Shown: positions 1 through 11,485, counted from the first letter of the stretch. The stretch: DNA of 64,000 nt from Mesostigma viride (GCA_009746045.1 RPFO01000079.1:3429909-3493908), one strand, 5' to 3'. A program made the numbers and translations. The notes: generated by a model not told the origin, from the letters alone.

Positions 1-178
1 GGTGTAAGTTGGCGATGCCATGGTATCCGGAGACGTCCGTCCTATAGTCAGCAAAATTGGTGCGAGAGGTCCCCAGTTCGATTCCGGTCGGATTCATTTG
101 CAGATCGCGTTTTCCGCGTTTTCCGCGGCCTGGCACTGAACGCAAAGGTTTTCACCTTTGCGGAGTGTCTGATCAGAA
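1..178 (+). mobile_element. SINE-like element S1, copy 1 (cut by window edge)
   Basis: Closely matches the copies at 3625-3933 (-) and 10779-11097 (+). It contains a tRNA-like stretch with a pol III B-box-like motif, AGTTCGATTCC, at 75-85, preceded by GGTGCGAGAGGTCCC, which resembles the 3' half of a tRNA (Pro- or Asp-like). No complete cloverleaf can be drawn, so it is a derivative and not a tRNA gene. The 5' part lies outside the window. Confidence 0.6.
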
Positions 179-180
179 TC

Positions 181-285
181 AGAATGTACAACACGCGGAC
201 AAGATAACAGCAGGCTCGAGCTACCGTGGTCCGGATTCTCCCGATTTCTGGCCTGCGCTGGTTGTCTCCTTGATATATAGCTTTC
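181..285 (+). repeat. Dispersed module B, near full-length copy
   Basis: A module of about 105 bp: GATAAC, GGCAGGCTCGAGCTACC, then TGGTCCGGATTCTCCCG, ending GGTTGTCTCCTTGATA. Other copies are at 21922-22049, 53624-53727, 13768-13850 and 14995-15150, with 5'-truncated pieces at 1021-1046 and 14627-14642. A shared 3' end with variable 5' ends is the pattern left by target-primed reverse transcription, so this looks like a SINE body. Confidence 0.6.
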
Positions 286-330
286 TGGTCCCATGCATTG
301 AACTCGTTCTCACCCATGCAAACAGTTAAA

Positions 331-1231
331 GTTGTCTCAAAACATGAGAGCGGTATCTAGACCGGCGGCCGAGAGCATGCATGAGCTAGCTGCCGATCCA
401 GGAACGTGTGCATGCACCTAGAGAAGGCACCTGCTTCCCAGATTTGTGTGCAAGCTATCTCTATCGAAACCTGCTCAAGGGTGTTCGTCGATCCCACATG
501 GCATGCATAGAAGCTCGTCTGAAAGAAAAAATGCAGTCGTTGATGAGCTGGCACCTGGGGGCCAGTGGGGATTGGGCATGCATGAAACTCGAACTCCCTC
601 CATTCATATGAATTCCTCGTGTATACAACAAATGCATGCCTAAAAACTGTGGATGATCTCATGAACGCCTACTAGGTGGCACAGTTCCAGCATCTTGGTG
701 ACCATATAAACATCACGTCAAGTTTCTAGGCTGCATGCCTGATATTGCAGCAAACGAAGGGTCTCACTGCCAGCCTAGATGTTGTCTAGCCTGGGTCTGC
801 TGCACGACTGGGACAACGTTGCCTATCTGGCACAAGCAGGCTGCAAGCTGTGCATGCAGCTCCAGTGCATCCAATGCCTGCATGCATCAAATTATCGCAT
901 TTCCCAAGCCGTTGACTGGGGAATACGACTTGCCTGAACTGGATATAGCACTTATTACACGCTAAACCATGTGGAGACCCACTTTGCCCCTGGCCGGTGA
1001 TTATTCGTAATGCCACCATACTGCGCTGGTTGTCTCCTTGATACGGGATTCCTTTTTGATTGGATGACTGCCATCCGCCACCATCATCCGCAGGCTGAGG
1101 AACAAGGGAATCGCTATGCCGTAAGATTATAGCATAGAGCGCACGCCCTGGTGAATCACAAGCTGCATCATGCACCAGAACGCCGGTAGTCACGCTGCCA
1201 GAATCCCACCAGCTGACGCCCTAAGGCTTCC
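331..1231. other. Gene-free stretch rich in GCATGC palindromes
   Basis: No coding region is recognisable. It holds a 5'-truncated module B piece (1021-1046) and many GCATGC/CATGCATG palindromes, for example near 376, 500, 577, 732, 850 and 878. The right part is the 3' flank of the glutaredoxin-like gene. Confidence 0.5.
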
Positions 1232-4200
1232 TTAGGCTGTGCTCTTCTCCTTGAGCGCGTCGATATACCGCCTCAGCTGGCCACTTTGCTGCATCGTATC
1301 CAACGCTGCAGGAAACAGTGGACGCAGGATCAGAACACAGAGAACGCCAGCACATGCCACGTCAGCTCCATGCACATCCCTGGCAAGTACCGATCATGCC
1401 GCCGACTAGATTAAAAACAGGCATGGTAAAACACAGCCCAGGGAAACCTGAACATCACAAGAAAACAAAAAATGCACGTTATGAATTGCTAGCATGGGGT
1501 TCTGCATCCCATTCAGCTGCGTTCCACTTTCTAGACTAACACACCACCATATCCACATAGAGAAACCACCTGCATATGCAAAGTGACTGAACAGTCCAAT
1601 TCACATGCTCATACTTGCACTTTTTGCCCATGGCCTGACATTCGTTAAATTCATGGATTCTTGACAGGCCACTTGCATAAACACCCAGTCCATTCTCCCG
1701 TTCTCTACACACTTCCATGGCAACCGCTCCAAGCGTGCTAACGTGCAGTGCAACTTCAAACTAAAATTTGCACTTAACCACTCAACCGCACAATGACACA
1801 TGACAGGCACTTGTCCACTGCCGGCAGATTACTCACGAAAATGAACTCTTAAACATATGCTATCACCAGCCTGTATATAGAATTGTAATGCAACCACCTG
1901 TACACCACGCAGGCAATGCAACCACCTTAAACACCACCTTAAACATATGCTATCAGCAGCCTGTAGCATTGTGATGGAACCACGCGTACGTCACACGAGG
2001 CGCCAAGTGGCGTGGCTTACCTTGACTGCCGCCAACAAACTTGCCGCCTGGATCAATGGCGCCGGGGATCGCCACAAGACATCCAGCCCACGACATCCAG
2101 AGTACACACGGGCAGATATGTTGCCCGCAAAGAAGACAGATGGGTCAGTTGCATAGCCATGGGGCGATGAAGGACGGCACACCCATACAAGGGCCACCTT
2201 AGGGTATCCTGCATGGCCCTCCACATCCGCAGGCTAGCCTTGTACTGCACACCTGGCGCAGCAAGGAGCTTGTCCCAACTGGCGCAGCAAGGATATTGCC
2301 CTTTGCCCGAGACCGATTCATCCAATGCACGGAGAATCCAAGGGACGACAGACAACAAGCGGGCAGCAACCGAGCGCACGTATCGCATGACAAGCGAACA
2401 GCTGCGACGCAGAAACAAAGCCATGCTGGGAAATCAAGCCGACTTCATCAGACCAAAGAGTGCTTTCATTCTAGAATGAGGCACGCACCCCTTTCCATCC
2501 CTGTGAAGTCAACAGGGGCCATTATGTTGACCAGGAGGCCAAGTTTACGTGATCTAGCAGGCATGATTGAGTGAGAATGAGGAAAAAAGCAAGAACAGGC
2601 AAACATCCCAGGCATTACTTCCCAAGTAAGCTACGGCAGCACCCCTATGAGGAGCCATCGCATTGTGAAGCTGCAGGCGCAAACTCTCCGATACCCTCCA
2701 AAACTCTCCAAAACGACAAGCCCCCCCAGCGCATGTATGTGCGCTCACCGATGAAGATGTGGGGGACGGTGTATTTCTTCGTCATCGCAAACAGCGCATA
2801 GCTGTAGTCGGCATCGGCAACTGGAGGCACGTGGGCAAAGGGGGGAAGCACGGCACGTGGTTGGCATGCATGAGACAAGTCCGGCATGCATGAGAAGCCG
2901 CAAGGTTAAATCGGCGTGGCAGGTTCTTTTTGCCAGGCATGTTACGGGGTGAGGTACGTAGGTGGTGTGGCATGCGAGGGCCGGCATCGAGACTAAGGTG
3001 CATCAAATCTTACGATACATCATACCCGCAGCTAGCCATGCAGCACGCGGCAGGTCAAGGCCACTCCCTATGAGAAGTCCCAGGCACACAGCTCCATCAG
3101 CTGAAGATCCGAGGGTTCAAATCCCTCCGAAGCCGCAAGCAACAAGCAACCGGGCTACTCCAGGAGACCAAGGGAAGGCCTGCCGCACACATGCAAGTTG
3201 TGGTTCGATGAACCTGAGGCCGTTTGCAATGCGAAGCTCATGCCCACAGCTTCCCACCAGGTTCCACCTCACATCTCCGCCAACACCAAACCACTCCTCT
3301 TTCCAATGGCAGGCGCGTCCGGTGGGGAATGGCCATGAGTGATTATGGGGTGACATCACACGGCTGGTCCAAAGTTCATCCTGGGGAAACCGGACAAAAA
3401 ACACTCACAAGAAAAGTGGATGCTCTCCCCTCCTTTCTCCCCTTTCCCACCCACCAAGTGAACTTTCGTGAACTGGGTGGAACCCCAACGACCACACAGC
3501 AACTGGATGACTACCAAGAACGCAAGTTGCGAGAAGTCCACGTCCACCCCAGTGACGTCCCTGCGTATGCACCGGGCAGCAGATATGCCAGTGTGCCGAA
3601 ACATGTCCAGGCAGCCTGTCCATGTTCTGATTTGGCACGCCGCAAAGGTGAAAACCATTTGCGTTCAGTGCCGGTCCGCGGAAAACGCGATCTGCAAATG
3701 AATCCGACCGGAATCGAACTGGGGACCTCTCGCACCAACTTTTGCTGACTATAGGACGGACGTCTCCTGATCCTAAGGCATCGCCAACTGACACCTACAG
3801 TCATCCGCAAAAGTTCTCCTTTCCGGGGAGTGATGCAAGCCTTTCGGATAAGGTACTAGATAAATAATTCGAGATCTGTGTGTGTAGGAGTACTACACAC
3901 GTGTCCACTTGAGACTTGTTCAGTCTCGAAACGTGAGACTGTCCATGTGCTTGCACCTAGTGGAGCAGCGGCCAGCACTCACTTCTCATGTCCTCGTCCC
4001 GCATCTCCAAGAATCCCAAGCCCATCACCGTCCAGTGGTGCACAACGCAGCACTAGCTGCGATCCTTGCCTAGACAGCCCCTCCCTCTGCCAGCGACCTG
4101 CAATGCGGCGGCCAGCACTCACTGTTTGCGTCCTTGTCAATGTCGATGAAATGGGCATCAGCACCCGCGTCCTTGAGCTGCTGGCGCACTTTCCCGCAGT

Positions 4201-5116
4201 TGCTGCATGCATGGCAATCGACATAGGGCACAAGACAGCATGACGTATGGTGTTCCAGATGTTAGTGTGACATTGGCTAGCCCCATTCCGGGAAACGCGT
4301 GCTTCGTTTGTTTGATTGGCAACGCGTGAGAAGCCATGGGTAAGACCATGACAATATAATGTACTAATAGTACTAGTACATAATTACTTATATCACAGTT
4401 CCTTTTGCCCACTATCCTGCGGATATATGTAACCTAACTGAAGTGGCTGAAATGTAGCACGGTCCTGGTGCCGGTGGTAGACGGCTAGACGCGTACGCTG
4501 GTGTTCAAGGGGTGAGCTAGCGGCAGTACACTGCCAATTGTACGCACAGACCGACAAACGTGCAAAAATGGGGAAAAGAAACAAGCCCGTTAACTTTACA
4601 GGACGTAGCCTTGGTCCACACATGACATGAGTGATGGAGCACACAATGATGTGTGCGGGCGTACCATAGCGGGCTTGGGCAAACATATGCACGGATTACT
4701 AAACCTGATGTATATCTTCATCAACTCAAGCTAGGCGCACAGACCTTGATAACTTGAAACCATATCCACGACTTCACATGCCCGCGACACAGCCCTCCTC
4801 CATTCTCAGTCCCCCCCCCGCAAACATCGGCAGGAATCTGGGCCCTCCAGGGTCTACTCGCAAGTGACTGATAATAATAAATAATAATAATGATAATGAT
4901 AATAGTAACAATATATTTTTCATAGGTGACGTACACATCGGTGGACTTTGTGAACACGCATACGCCGTGCTTAGCGATCAGGTCGTTCACGTGCGTCTTG
5001 ACGTCCTTCTTGCCGATGCTGAAGTCGTCCCAGTCCTTCATCTTTACGTCGTCCAGCAGCCGCCGCTGGAAGCGGTGGTCTGGGTGCGCCTGGCCAGGGA
5101 CGACCGCGCGCGTCAC
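1232..5116 (-). CDS. Glutaredoxin-like protein with altered active site, 5 exons
   Basis: Exons on the minus strand: 5116(or 5041)-4935, 4202-4123, 2820-2749, 2047-2021 and 1305-1232. Every junction is GT-AG and keeps frame. The product is 144 aa from the ATG at 5116, or 119 aa from the ATG at 5041; the latter is the usual size of one glutaredoxin domain. Family landmarks appear in order: a beta strand GVCVFTKS, helix NCGKVRQQLKDAGADAHF, FIDIDKD, the glutathione-binding TVPHIFIGGKFVGG (TVP plus GG motif), and a C-terminal helix ending in KEKSTA and a stop. Glutaredoxins reduce disulfides or carry Fe-S clusters using glutathione. Oddity: where the family has CPYC or CGFS, this splicing gives TDVNC, so the catalytic N-terminal Cys is Asp while a downstream Cys remains. 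Exon 4 is only 27 nt. An upstream targeting exon may exist. The family call is firm; the first junction and the start are less certain. Confidence 0.8.
3625..3933 (-). mobile_element. SINE-like element S1, copy 2
   Basis: An inverted copy of the element at 10779-11097, collinear over its whole length. It starts (minus strand) at CGTTTCGAGACTGAACAAGT and contains the tRNA-like segment with the B-box-like motif at about 3709-3719. It lies in the long second intron of the glutaredoxin-like gene, on the same strand as that gene. Confidence 0.7.
4866..4914. repeat. (TAA)n/(GATAAT)n microsatellite
   Basis: An AT-rich run of TAATAA and GATAAT units just inside intron 1 of the glutaredoxin-like gene, starting shortly after the exon 1 splice donor. 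Confidence 0.8.
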
Positions 5117-6626
5117 CAGGGATGGCCTGGGCCAGGGAAGGGGCGGCAGGGGAAGGGAGGAAAAACGACGGGAGGCGTCGCAAGGGGAGGCGTACAGCCG
5201 AAAGGGATGAGGTCAGGGGATAAGACATTCCGGCCCTTGTGCACACTCGAGACGCAACCTAATAACTGACCTTGCAGAAGCCGCAATGAGGGGATAACAG
5301 GGGCACTTTCTGAGATGACAAGGCATATATGGTTCCCTCGGTGGAAGACCCGTCCAGTAGGGAGCGGCAGAGCACTGAAGGGAGCACGGCGTCGTCAAGA
5401 AAAAAGCTGATGAATTTGGGGACCAGCAGCAGCGTCCAGTTACGAGGCACTCAACAGCGTCCGTTCTCATTTGCGAACGAACTCAACGGATTGCCAAGAT
5501 GTCGGTCGGCTAATTTGTCCTATGCTGCTACATTAGAGGGTTGGAATTTTCTTGAACGAAAGACTATGGGATAGCCTGAGGTTCACCGCTGATAAATGTC
5601 ACGGAGACATGTAAATACTGGCCACTTCGTGCCATTTTGAAACAAGGACCAGCCAAAATTACAATGGCAGGTGCTCAGAAAACGTTTGACCGCTCAGCGT
5701 CTCCAAAAATATGAAATCTTGGCAAAACTACTCGGAGGAACTTGCAAGGTCACATGTGTAACCAGAGTAATGCGGGTATAACATGTGCTGCGCCGACCTC
5801 GTTCACTGCCATACCCTTTCACTCACCTTGGCTTCGGTGACCCTGCGATTCGGGTACTCCGGAGAGCATTGAGCCCGGGAGAAGACAACCTGCTGCTTCC
5901 CGGCAAGCTACCCATCCGCGCACTAACGCCCATCACCTCGGAGGACCTACAGCATATGCTGGATGATGATACCGGTACAATCATCCTGCTGGTAGCCATT
6001 GTTTACAGTTATCGAAACACCGAATTCCAGAAAACCTAGCGGGCCGCGGGAAGCTATTGAAATTGATTATTGAATGCAAACCCGAAAAACTGTAGGCGGC
6101 AATAACCACAGTTCCAGTATTTCCCACGCGCCGTGACACACTTGCATATTTTATCACCGGGCAACATGGAGATGTGGATCACCGCAGGTCGTTCGGTGGG
6201 GGCCAAAGCAGTTGGCAGGCACACAACCCAGCGTGGCGTGGCTGCACAACGCGAAGTCCCTAGAATAATCCAGTTAACTTAGTACAAGGGCTCCGGAGGC
6301 GCTTGAACTATGAAAAGTGTACGACCGCGAAGAAAGCGCACAGCAGGTGCGTGACGAAGGCCGATGCGGTGGAAATCAGAAATACAAGAAAACTAATGCT
6401 GGCCACCTGCCATGTCATGGCGTGGCACCGCGCGGCGCGGCGCTCGAAGCTGCTGCAGGGCGCGCGCCATCTCCATGCTGCTTGCACGTTTGGACCCCCT
6501 TCTGCTGTCGCCGGAACCGTCGCAACTCGCATTAAAGTCGCATTGTTGTCGCATTGACAAAATTTCAAAACGACAGGCTGCTCAACGTCTGGTTCGAGCT
6601 GGCACCGCTCTTGCACCAGTGACTAC
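5117..6626. other. No recognisable gene
   Basis: The spacer between the divergent glutaredoxin-like gene and murB. Short open frames exist (for example 5785-6039) but none has family motifs, good splice context or exon-like composition. It may contain both promoters and an unidentified 5' exon of the glutaredoxin-like gene. Confidence 0.4.
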
Positions 6627-9159
6627 GTGCGAATACCATTTATACTAGCTGATACATGCGGCATTCGAAATAACAATATTGGTTATTTATGCAGCTGTCT
6701 CCGGCGTCATTGTAAACGCTCGCCTGTAGTTTTTATCTCTATGGCTTTTGTCGCGCATGCTGCGGAGGTGGCATTTCTGCAGCAGGGTATCAAAGGCATA
6801 GGAGCTTCCAATGTTGATGGACGCCAGAATGTGCCTAACCAAGCTCTCCATATCGTCCGACCAAGCTCGCCTGGCCTTTCAAACAAAGGTTTGAAGTTCA
6901 AGGATGCGGCGCGGTGGTATGGAGTTTTACTTTCTCGTGATCAAGGCTTATGCATGTGCCGAAAACAGCGGGGAGGAGCAGTCCAGGCAAAGGTTTCCCT
7001 GAATAACAGTCCTACAGATCTGAGCAGCGATCTTAATTTCCAGGAAGGACAGCTATTGAGTGAGCTGACGACATGGGGCATAGGTGGACCGGCAAAAATG
7101 CTTATCGAGGTCTCCAGCGCGGCACAGATGGCGCAGGTCGTGAGGTGAGCCTGGTTGCTTTAACTTGTCGCGGCGGCGAAAGCAAGCCTGTCGGGATGCG
7201 AAAACTTTTCATGCACGTGCCTGCCCGTTTCCAGTTACCATTTACCTAATACATCGTTCGTATCTAATAGCGTTCACCTGACATGTAAGTGTATTTTGAG
7301 CTGGATCGTATATGCCCTCTTACCTCATGAGGCTTTCTCGACGGTGCATGTGCCCAGATCACACCAGGTTTAACGCCTGCTATTTCTCCCTTTTTGGGTT
7401 GCCTGCTCTATCCCGTACTTGATGCACCAGGTATTGCAAGGAGCATGACGTCCCCACATTTGTGCTCGGGAAAGGCTCAAACTGTCTTTTCGATGACCGA
7501 GGCTTCAATGGCTGCGTCATCCTGAACAGGATTGACTTCGTTGAACACGATGGCAATGGCACCTTCCATGTAGGGGCTGGTCATCCGTTTAACCAGCTGG
7601 GGGTAACGACGTCCAAAGCAGGATGGTCAGGAATGGAGTTTGCGGCTGGCATTCCCGGGACCGTCGGCGGTGCAGTGTTCATGAATGCCGGTGCAAATTC
7701 ACGGGTGAGGAGCTGTCTATGCTGTCTGGCTTGTTAGTTTACAGAGCTAGAACTTGGTCCATTTTATTCCCCGTGGTAAGCCCAGTTCTATATTCCAATT
7801 TTCCCTCTGCGATCCTTCTGTTGCGTTCTTGCAGGACTTTGACATCTCTTGTTCTCTTGTTATGTCTTGTCATAGGGAGCACAGATCGACACACTTTTTT
7901 TCAAAAGTTATGTGGGCTGCGGGTCAAGTAACAACGGGAATGTGACTGTGGTTGGTTGGGTTCATCTCCATGCTGGTCATTACAGCCAAGTACAACCGAT
8001 CCCAAGCCAAGCGTTGCCAAGTCAAGCAATGCCAAATGTGGATGTCTCGTAGCACCTGCATCTCCCTGCCACCCACGCAGAAAGTAGACATTTACTGCGC
8101 CAAGGAAGGAGAAAGTGGGCTCTGGATACTGGAATCTCCTTTGCATCCAGCTTGGCCTTACTGAATGTTATAATGTTTATCTCTGATGCTGGATACGTTC
8201 GAATCCTGCTGAATCGTAACCTTGACTTCCTCATTTCCTCTCCGGCCCTCTGCACTTGCCACGCCTTCTTGCGTCCGTGCACACATCCGCATGGGCGGAC
8301 TCAGCCGTCGACACGTAAACTACAGTACACCACTATGCACCAAAATACATCACTGCAAACCAAAGTACATCACAACACAACACAACACAACACAACACAA
8401 CACAACACAACACAACACAACACAACACAACACAACACAACACAACACAACACAACACAACACAACACAACACAACACAACACAACACAACACAACACAA
8501 TGCAACACAATGCACCTCAACATCCCACTATACACCACTTTACACCTCTATACACCGCATACAAATAAATACCTATGCTGCCTACACAACTACAGGAGAC
8601 AAGCGATTCCCTTGTTTCCGTGGAGGTGGTCGACAAGGACGGCCGGCTGCGCACGCTGCGTGCGGACCGCGGCGAGCTTCCCTCTCGCTACCGTCACTCG
8701 GTCTTCCAGGACCGGCCGGGGGAGGACATCATCTGCGCAGCCACATTCAAGCTGACGCGCTGCGAGTCCTCGCGCCAGCGCCAGGTGGAGTACCTGGCGC
8801 ACCGCTACCAGACGCAGCCCGTCTCGGAGCGATCGGTCGGTTGCGTGTTCCGTAACCCGGCCACGCCGCCGTTGATTGCGGGCACCAGCGCCGACAGGGA
8901 CGCGACCAAGTCGGTGGACACGACCAAGTGCTTGTCGGCGGGCGCGTTGATCGAGCAGGGGGGGCTCAAGGGGGCCGCGGTCGGCAATGCACGGGTATCC
9001 GAGAAGCACGCAAACTTCCTCATCAACGTGGGGGGGTGCAAGGCAGCGGAGATGCGGGACCTGATCGACCGTGTCAAGCGCGAGGTGCGCGAGAAGTTTG
9101 GGCTGGAGCTGCAGGAGGAGGTGCGCTTTGTTCCGTACGACCCACGGGTAACGTCCTGA
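6627..9159 (+). CDS. murB: UDP-N-acetylenolpyruvoylglucosamine reductase, plastid type, 3 exons
   Basis: Exons are 6627-7144, 7431-7704 and 8596-9159; all junctions are GT-AG and in frame, giving 451 aa. MurB is the FAD enzyme that reduces UDP-GlcNAc-enolpyruvate to UDP-MurNAc with NADPH, the second committed step of peptidoglycan synthesis. The FAD-binding domain shows TTWGIGGPA (about residue 148), LGKGSNCLF and the hallmark GMEFAAGIPGTVGGAVFMN; the C-terminal domain shows SVGCVFRNP, AGALIEQGGLKG, VSEKHANFLIN and EEVRFVPYD. The first 100 or so residues are not part of bacterial MurB and, being rich in basic and hydroxyl residues, probably include a plastid transit peptide. The ATG at 6741 is an alternative start with a more typical transit-like N terminus. 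The proton-donor Ser of the E. coli enzyme aligns with Cys347 (codon at 8842). No nearby gene is obviously in the same pathway. Confidence 0.93.
8373..8503. repeat. (ACAAC)n pentanucleotide microsatellite
   Basis: About 25 tandem copies of CACAA in intron 2 of murB. It creates long spurious open frames on both strands (Thr/Gln/His- and Val/Leu/Cys-rich), which are not genes. Confidence 0.95.
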
Positions 9160-9685
9160 GTAATAGCATTATCCTGCTGCTAATCTGAATCGCTAAAGCC
9201 GGTGGTTGGAAAATGCCTGTAGGGCCACGGTTTGGCTTATTTTTTGCTAGGTGGCCCCACAATCGAGATCACTCTTACGAAGCACTGGCCAGAACTTTCG
9301 ACCCTTCAGCTGCTCCTGAATATAGTATGAAACTCGTTTTCATTTCTAAGCAAGCAGCCTTGGCGGTTCGCCCACCCAGACAAGGGGATGTAGCCCTGTA
9401 GCTCATGATGATTGAGATCTTGCCGCACGGGTACTCTAGCAGAGAGGCTCCTATACGATTTAAGGGTTGCTACGCCAATTGATACGTGAAGGCTTTTCTT
9501 TCTGTCAGGTGTGGGGAATTTGGCGTCCATGGTGGGACATGCGTGTGATGATAGTATCAGCTATAGTACGCAGATAATTCAATGGGCCCGCCCTAAACTT
9601 CAAATGGGCCCAGAGGCTAAGCAATAACAGAAAATAAGATTCTTGCACTGAATCAAGTGATAGAACATCTCTGACATGTAAAAAA
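9160..9685. other. murB 3' flank, nothing recognisable
   Basis: No coding signal and no clear polyadenylation motif. It ends where the 5'-truncated LINE-A fragment begins. Confidence 0.4.
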
Positions 9686-10588
9686 TTGGTTGGGCTCACC
9701 AACCCAGTGCCGCCCCTCTATCTCCTAGACGGCTCTCGAGTCCTGTATCGGGACCGCGTTAAGCTGCTGGGCAGCCTGCTCCCTAGCTGCGAGGTTGATG
9801 TGGACCACCGCCTCTCCCTCGCCTGGCACGCTTTACGCCAGTACCGGGCCCTGTGGCGCAAGCCCCTGGGCAAGATCGAGAAACAGGACCTGTTCAAGGT
9901 CCTCGTCCTTCCTGTTCTCACGTATGGCGCCGAGACGTGGACCCTCACCGCCGACCTGGCCCGCAAGCTGGACGGCGCGGTCACCAGCATGCTGCGTTCC
10001 ATTTTCAGAGTAGGATACGCTGCTCATGTCCGCAATGAGGACCTGTACCAGGGCATGCCCTATATCACCAGCACAATTAAGCAACGCCGCCTGCAGCTAG
10101 TAGGGCACCTAGCTCGCACCAACCAGGTAGACACCTCACGTGGCCCCCCCGCAGGACTGCGACCAGCCCAGCCTGGCCGGCACCTCCTGACGTGGGCTGG
10201 GCCCAGTGATGTTAGACGCCGCAAGGCCCGCACCTTCAAGGAACAGCTAGTAGAGGACATGGGGGGCCTAGGCCTCTCCGTGATTTGGAAGAAGATGATG
10301 GACAAGGCCAAGTGGGCCCGGGTCATAGAGGACAACGAGCCCCCCCCAGTGGGGAAGCGCCCGCGAGTGCAATCCCGCGGGAGGCACGCTAGATAGCTCC
10401 CCCTGGGGCAGCGTGCGGCTGCCTAGATAGATGTTGTAGTTAGAATGTTGTTAGATAGATGTAGTATGTAGCCAATGTAGATAGATTAGACCGGTAGGAA
10501 TGTGTGCACCCATCCATCCATCCATCGGGGTTAATGCTCCGTGACTCCCCAACGGGAGCACGAGTCTAATTAATTAATTAATTAATGT
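9686..10588 (+). mobile_element. LINE-A: 3' end of a non-LTR retrotransposon (RT C-terminus and 3' UTR)
   Basis: An open frame of 236 aa (9686-10396) has the layout of the C-terminal part of a LINE reverse transcriptase: YRDRVKLLGSLL, an RLSLAWHALRQYRALW helix, VLPVLTYGAETWTLT, a MLRSIFRV segment, then RRLQLVGHLARTNQVDTS. The N-terminal endonuclease and catalytic RT motifs are absent, so it is 5'-truncated and immobile by itself. A 3' UTR follows, with CATC repeats, a hairpin (GTGCTCC...GGGAGCAC type) at about 10535-10563 and a (TTAA)n tail at 10567-10587. Related pieces are at 15301-15630, 22050-22175 and 52945-53545. Confidence 0.88.
10534..10588 (+). repeat. LINE-A 3' hairpin and (TTAA)n tail
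   Basis: TGCTCCGTGACTCCCCAACG then GGAGCACGAG form a stem-loop, followed by a TTAA microsatellite. The same block ends the elements at 22115-22175, 53750-53790 (+), 62838-62890 (-) and twice in 52945-53060 (-), so it is the likely recognition signal of the LINE reverse transcriptase. Confidence 0.75.
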
Positions 10589-10778
10589 AAAAAATTACTG
10601 GTCTTGCGTGAAAATTTGCGCTTACAATATGAATATTGTTGCATATTGTGTATACACTAGACACTTCTGGCCAGTTAGGCTCGAAACACCTGCCCTGATC
10701 AGGCTTGCAAGCTTTTTCCGGCCCCACCATCTAGTCGCTCTTCGCGTAAATTGAATTAAATTGAATTATAACATGACT

Positions 10779-11097
10779 CGTTTCGAGACTGAACAAGTCT
10801 CGAGTGGACACGTGTGTAGTACTACACACACAGATCTCGAATGATTTATCTAGTACCAAATCCGAAAGGCTTGCATCACTCCCCGGAAAGGAGAACTTTT
10901 GCGTCCGGATGACTGTAGGTGTCAGTTGGCGATGCCTTAGGATCAGGAGACGTCCGTCCTATAGTCAGCAAAAGTTGGTGCGAGAGGTCCCCAGTTCGAT
11001 TCCGGCCTGGATTCATTTGCAGATCGCGTTTTCCGCGGACCGGCACTGAACGCAAATGGTTTTCACCTTTGCAGCGTGCCAAATCAGAAAATGACTC
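10779..11097 (+). mobile_element. SINE-like element S1, copy 3
   Basis: A complete-looking copy: GTTTCGAGACTGAACAAGTC at the left, the tRNA-like segment with AGTTCGATTCC at 10993-11003, and an end near GTGCCAAATCAGAAA. It follows an (AATTG)n-type tail at 10748-10772 and runs directly into the LINE-C tail at 11097. Confidence 0.7.
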
Positions 11098-11485
11098 CGT
11101 GGGGAGTTCATGTAGCACGTATTCCCTTGATGGATGGAGGTGAGTGAAGCCGCGAAAGGTCTAAACAAGCTAGTCTAGAAAATCCTAACCACTCTACGAG
11201 TTCAGCAAATAGCCCCTTGCTCATGGGGGGGGGGGCTGGCGTGCGGGCCTGGACAAATTTGGTCTGCCACAGGTCTCTTCTTGTTCTGCATAGCAGTCCA
11301 AGCTAGAGAGAGGGAGGAAATGCGGTTTTCAAACTGGCCTGGGGCCGCTAGGTTGGCCAGCAACTGATTTGTATAGTTCATGGCAGGTTTACCGATCTTT
11401 CTGGGAATGTCCTTTGGGTCAGGCCAGATCAGGATATGCCGCCCCGGCTGGCCAAGCCGCTGGGGGCCGGCCAGCCTGAATAGGG
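11092..11485 (-). mobile_element. LINE-C: 3' end of a second non-LTR family
   Basis: Minus strand. The peptide GQPGRHILIWPDPKDIPRK, then NQLLANLAAPGQFENRISS and LAWTAMQNKKR, is the end of a LINE reverse-transcriptase ORF, related to but distinct from LINE-A. Its 3' UTR ends in a different hairpin (TGCTACATGAACTCCCC... with AGTCAT). The homologous copy at 53997-54400 shows that this is a family. Confidence 0.7.

Noticed and set aside
60-100. A functional tRNA gene (B box and T-arm-like sequence)
   Set aside because: No complete cloverleaf or acceptor stem pairing, and the same sequence is part of a dispersed element with three copies.
5785-6039. 84-codon plus-strand frame between the glutaredoxin-like gene and murB
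   Set aside because: Too short, no recognisable motif, and no plausible splice links to murB.
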